Shown: piece by piece, positions 21,641-25,663 of the stretch | How positions within the stretch are numbered: the stretch's first letter is position 1 | Layout of the letters: each line of letters opens with the position of its first letter | Assembly: GCA_037074765.1 (NCBI GenBank) | Contig: JBAMDO010000427.1 | Location: 1-25,663 of the forward strand | From: Mansonella perstans | Lineage: Eukaryota > Nematoda > Chromadorea > Rhabditida > Onchocercidae | Reading direction: 5' to 3' | Length of the DNA stretch: 25,663 bases | The notes under the pieces: model-generated | Told to the model about the DNA's origin: nothing | Databases searched by the model: none | What the model saw: the letters and a program-made list of their open reading frames with translations, nothing else | Program-made: the position numbers and the translations under genes

Positions 21641-22670
21641 CTCACTGTTAATGCTATTCAGAAAACAATTAAAGTCATTGTTATTCTTATTTTTTTTCAA
21701 AATACTAGTAAATAAAATTATTTGCAAATTTTGAATAATTTAAACTTAGCTATGCTGATTTATTTATTATTGTGGAAATAGAAATAAGCGATAGTAATAT
21801 TTTGTTATTTCTAGAAAATAAAGTATTACGAATAACAGCAGCCTAATAGATTAAAAGAGCTAATGATTATGATAAATAATAATGATAGTTTCATCAGTTT
21901 TATAATTTTAATATTATAAGCATTTCCATTTCTTCATTGATCTTTTTATATGCATTCCATTCTGATCTTTTATTAAGATCATCACCAGCTTGGCTTGTGG
22001 ATAGCTTATGGATGACAGATCATGAAAACGATTAAAGGTGTGTTCTCAAATCCTCCAAAATCATCATAATCATGTTGCATAGTGACATGGTGACAGCGAT
22101 GCGATCAGTTCGGTTAAATCAGACATGCCGATGCACTCTTCAAACATTTCTCAATAATCAATAGTACGAAAAAAGCTTGTTCTTTTTGCACACCAAGATT
22201 TATCCACAATGATCTTCAGAAAGAAGAAATATTTCCCGATGGCTACGAACAGCCATAGCCAATCAAGATAACAGCATTTAGAACAGCAAAGAAACTTATT
22301 TAATCGAAGACAAATTGAAGATCCAAATTAAGATTCTAAATCATCAAAGTTATCCGAGAATTGCTTTTTGTTGACCTTATTGCTCACATACAAGTAGCAT
22401 TTTGATCTGCATAACAGATGATGATAATAGTTCATTATTAACATAGAGAGCTTAAGTGAGTGCAGTATTGAGAAGTGCTATCTCCCCCGGGGGAATTAGA
22501 TTAAAGAAATAGATAAAAGAAGAGCAAAAGCATACAGAGCTTTTGGCAAACTATTTGTTAAGAAGCTATTGTGTTAAGGATCTGTCTGAATCATCGATTA
22601 ATCTAGTACTATTATCTGCAATTCCTTGAATGCTTCCAGCAATTCCATCATCTGCATAATCTTAGAAACA

Positions 22671-22895
22671 TACATCACACTGATCACTTGATAAATGTGA
22701 TCTTAAATATACATCACATTGGTTACTTGACAAATGTGATCTTAAAGATACATCATATTGATTACTTGACAAATGTGATCTTTAATATACATCACATTGA
22801 TTACTTGACAAATGTGATCTTAAATATACATCACATTGGTTACTTGACAAATGTGATCTTAAATATACATCACATTGATTACTTGACAAATGTGA
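22671..22895. repeat. Hairpin minisatellite, 39-bp unit, nearly six copies
   Basis: Units start TACATCACATT at 22671, 22710, 22749, 22788, 22827 and 22866. In most copies ATCACATT and AATGTGAT form an 8-bp stem around a 12-base loop (GGTTACTTGACA or GATTACTTGACA). As 39 is a multiple of three, one frame is open and gives a periodic 13-residue peptide; this is a shadow. Confidence 0.9.
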
Positions 22896-23207
22896 CTGTC
22901 CTTGAATGACAGACAATGGTGATAAAACCAGTATTAATAAGAGTATGTTACTGAGGACGCAGCTCTACTGCTGCTCAGCAGGGGTCATATGTCCAGTATA
23001 GAGGATTATCATCACTGTACTCTATCGAGTATTCATCATTTGATGGCGCAACGGAAGTGTCCCAAAGAGGACATGTAGAAGAACTCTCTGGAACAAATAC
23101 CTCAATTTTAACCATATTTTAAATACTATCAGTGGTTGGTTCACTATGGCCTCCAAGTGGGAGTCATGGTAACGATAATTTATACTATTGTCTCTTTTCA
23201 GAACAAA

Positions 23208-23300
23208 ATGCATAATCAGTTTAATGGAGAAGACGATGAAGAAAGAGAACTAGATAGAGCATACGTCTGGTATCGCAGCCGAGGAGACATTCTCTTTTAA
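23208..23300 (+). CDS. Orphan first-exon candidate, acidic 30-residue reading frame
   Basis: TTGTCTCTTTTCAG ends at 23201, and the ATG follows six bases later, a spacing typical of trans-spliced nematode starts. The frame encodes MHNQFNGEDDEERELDRAYV, then WYRSRGDILF and TAA. A possible donor (GTATCG) lies inside the frame at about 23270, so it could be the first exon of a gene running rightwards. No partner exon was found, and the product is not recognised. Confidence 0.3.
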   Translation: MHNQFNGEDDEERELDRAYVWYRSRGDILF

Positions 23301-23315
23301 GAAACGATTTGCTTA

Positions 23316-23409
23316 TTCAACATTGGTCTTTCAGGCAAATTTCACCATTGACCTTTCAGGCAATTGCAACGTTGACCCTTCAGCGTTTCAACATTGACCT
23401 TCCAGGCAT
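23316..23409. repeat. Short tandem array, about 24-bp unit, four copies
   Basis: The unit is TTTCAACATTGACCTTTCAG, then GCAA. Copies begin at 23316, 23340, 23364 and 23386 with a few substitutions each. Confidence 0.75.
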
Positions 23410-23639
23410 TTACACGTGGATAAAGAAAAGTTTTTCTCGCATTGTTATTCACAAAATTAATGAAAAATTTAAATGTAAGACAGTCATTTTATCCAAAGGT
23501 ATAGCAAAATGTTATTGAATGAAGTATTTGTGCGAATTTTGTGAATAACGATTGGAATAGCTTAAAATTTAAAATCGATTTTCGGTAAAATATTCCTTTT
23601 TATTTTTATTCTCAAACTTTTCTCAATTTCAAATAATTT

Positions 23640-24427
23640 GATAATTTGACAACTTTTGTATATATCCATCCTTTTATTCATTTTTTTTCTCTCCCCTTCT
23701 CTCTTTCTTATTATTCTTATTTAGAATTCATTCCTTTTTTTCCTCTTTTTTCTTCCCTGTTATTCTTATTTAGAATTTAAAAATAAATTTTAAAAAAACA
23801 AGCAGGAATATATGAAAATGAAGTATAGTTTATGTTTTCTTTTTGATCAAGATGATTAATTATCGATTAATAATTAATAATGAATTATTAATTTATTTGG
23901 GAAAAAAAGGCTAAGAAATAATGAAATGAAGTTTTTATTTAAAAGAAGGAAAAAAATAAAGTGCAAAAGTAAAAATCTAAAGGGGAAAGAGAAAGAAAGA
24001 TGATTCATCGAAAAGACGTTTTTGTAAAAAAAAATAATTTTTCGAACATTTTAAAAAATATATCAGAAAAAAAAGCAAATTTAAAAGTATAATTTCTAAA
24101 TTTTGAAAATATTTAACTATCAAAATTTTCAAAAAACTGAACAAACATTCTTTACTTTGCTTTATTCTCGAGTATTCTCAAAAGTTGTTTTTTTTTTTTT
24201 TTGGAACTCTGACAATAACAACAATCATTTCTCTTTCTTTTTTTTGTTGATTGTATAATTGAAAAGAATAGCAAAATTGAATGAATTTTAATTTCTCTTT
24301 TCTTTTTCAATGAATTTTAATTTCTCTTTTTTCTTCACGGCGGTTTTTGCACGTAAAAATCTTTCAATTCATATTAAATAGAAAATTTTACAAATTATTG
24401 ATTGATTAAATTGTTCCAATTTAAAAA
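23640..24427. other. Polypyrimidine and polypurine spacer
   Basis: No gene seen. It contains an 18-bp direct repeat (TTATTCTTATTTAGAATT at 23711 and 23760) and two copies of AATGAATTTTAATTTCTCTT (24280 and 24309), with long C/T tracts at 23680-23760 and A/G tracts at 23940-24005. Confidence 0.45.
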
Positions 24428-24493
24428 TTGATTATTTTAAAAAAGAATGTGAAAAAAAAAATTTTTTTTCATCATTTTCTTTTTCTTAAAGAC

Positions 24494-24600
24494 AAAAATC
24501 AATATGCCGGTGAAATGCCATTTTATAAAATGGGATACAACGAAATACAATGCCAAAAATATTTTTTGAAGAATGTCACCGACCATATATTCTTCTTAGT
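24494..24600 (+). CDS. Possible orphan exon in the right flank
   Basis: A stretch less AT-rich than its surroundings follows a pyrimidine tract ending CTTAAAG. It reads KNQYAGEMPFYKMGYNEIQC, then QKYFLKNVTDHIFFL, before running into a CT microsatellite. No clear donor or partner exon is seen, and a minus frame is also partly open. Confidence 0.2.
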
Positions 24601-24602
24601 TC

Positions 24603-24622
24603 TTCTCTCTCTCTCTCTCTCT
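24603..24622. repeat. CT microsatellite
   Basis: A CT dinucleotide run of about ten units, followed by interrupted TTTCTC. Confidence 0.85.
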
Positions 24623-24854
24623 TTCTCTTTCATCAAAAACTTTTTTATCAATAAATGCTTCCCTCATTAATCTTTTCTCTAATTTTCTTTCATTTTCTAT
24701 ATATTTTTTCATGCACTCTACTTTTGCCAAAAAATTTTTTCGCCTATCAAAAAAAACACAATTTTTTTTTTTGTTTCATTTCAGTTTTTTTTCAACGCCG
24801 AAAAAATTTTACATTTCTTTCCTCATTAAGTCAACACAATTATCATTCTTGTAT

Positions 24855-24912
<58 letters not shown>

Positions 24913-25130
24913 ACACACATATACACATACACATATACACACAGACATGCACAGACACACACAGTGACTCATATATAACATCAATTGTATGTGTATGTGT
25001 ATGTTTCTGTGATCTATTGTGTGTGTGTTTGTATGCTTATGTGTACATATACATACATACATAATGTATGTATGTATGTATGTATGTATGTATGTATGTG
25101 TGTGTGTATGTGTGCGTGTGTGTGCATATA
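24855..25130. repeat. CA microsatellite followed by TG/TATG microsatellite in inverted arrangement
   Basis: An uninterrupted CA run covers about 24856-24907 and then becomes an interrupted CA/TACA tract to 24963. TG-rich tracts follow at 24987-25035, with a TATG run at 25064-25098 and a TG run to 25124. The open frames here (Thr-His and Val-Cys strings) are repeat shadows. Confidence 0.95.
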
Positions 25131-25322
25131 GATATGATGACATCGATTTAATTCTCATCGTTACAATTGTCCGAAAAAGAGTGAATGGGGGAAATTTTTA
25201 AGTAGCTTTACTTGGTATACAAAATTGGAAAGATTATTATTACCTATTAATCTGTTTTCTCAGAGATGAAAAGGTACCTTCACATACCTTTATCTTTTCC
25301 TCTCTTCCTTAGTTCTGTATAT

Positions 25323-25527
25323 ATACACACACACACATGTGTACATACACACATACATGTACATACACACACACACATGTACATACACAGACATGTGTAC
25401 ATACACACATACATGACATACACACACACACACATGTACATACACACACATGTGTACATACACACATACATGTACATACACACACATGTGCACATACACA
25501 CACATGTACATACACACACATGTACAC
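25323..25527. repeat. CACACATGTACATA satellite
   Basis: About 200 bases built from ACACACATGTACATA and ACATGTGTACATACACACAT units. The embedded ACATGT and TGTACA are palindromic. Open frames on both strands are repeat shadows. Confidence 0.9.
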
Positions 25528-25663
25528 CTTTCGTAATTTAACTTTATTTTCATAGAAGTGCATTTCTCTTCATTTTTATCCTCTCCATCTTATTTTCACC
25601 ACTTTCATCTCTCCTCAATTCCTCTCTCTTTCATCTACCCAATTTTAGAGATGTTTTACCTGT

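Larger units (their letters stand above)
20599..22670. other. Serpin upstream flank and beyond
   Basis: No gene is supported. It contains the 21-bp palindrome at 21047-21067, a 17-bp direct repeat at 21144-21177, degenerate repeats at 21450-21640, and a less AT-rich block from about 21960 onward with an all-GC palindrome at 22483-22494. Confidence 0.4.

Noticed and set aside
22688..22909. Open frame with repeating 13-residue units (NVILNIHHIGYLT)
   Set aside because: It follows from a 39-bp tandem repeat whose length is a multiple of three; no start context or flanking coding signal.
24655..25563. Several open frames of Thr-His or Val-Cys strings on both strands
   Set aside because: Translations of CA/TG and TATG microsatellites.

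Overview
The window looks like a piece of an AT-rich invertebrate nuclear genome, most likely a parasitic nematode and possibly a filarial one. The evidence is split genes with short exons, TTTCAG-type 3' splice sites, several TTTCAG sites a few bases before candidate start codons (as expected for spliced-leader trans-splicing), many microsatellites and minisatellites, and a GILT plus a secreted serpin. The species assignment is inference. No rRNA, tRNA, CRISPR array or intact transposon was seen.

Left part (850-6446, minus strand): a ten-exon gene for a YTHDC1-like m6A reader. It has an acidic N-terminus, a central YTH domain and a basic Arg/Ser-rich tail. All exon phases agree and give 485 codons plus stop. 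Intron 1 (4743-6391) holds a block at about 4785-5617 that reads as protein on the plus strand only when the frame is switched several times. It is a decayed, intronless coding sequence of unknown, possibly bacterial, origin.

Middle (6447-10250): mostly AT-rich spacer with a nine-copy ~56-bp pyrimidine-rich minisatellite (7785-8305). Next (about 9395-14768, plus strand) is a GILT-like thiol reductase gene. Its body is clear, but it has two mutually exclusive candidate N-termini: a cleavable signal peptide, or an upstream exon coding for a type II signal anchor.

Right-centre (18039-20598, minus strand): a secreted serpin gene, convergent with GILT. It has recognisable serpin segments in six exons but an in-frame TAG inside a conserved strand, no usable end to exon 3, a non-inhibitory hinge and an unusual basic C-terminal extension, so it is probably a pseudogene or decaying paralogue.

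Right end (20600-25663): little recognisable coding sequence. It holds a 39-bp hairpin minisatellite, other short arrays, a GC-only palindrome, an orphan exon after a trans-splice-like site, and extensive CA/TG and CATGTACA satellites. The three genes (RNA-mark reading, lysosomal disulfide reduction, protease inhibition) show no evident functional link; they are separate neighbours.
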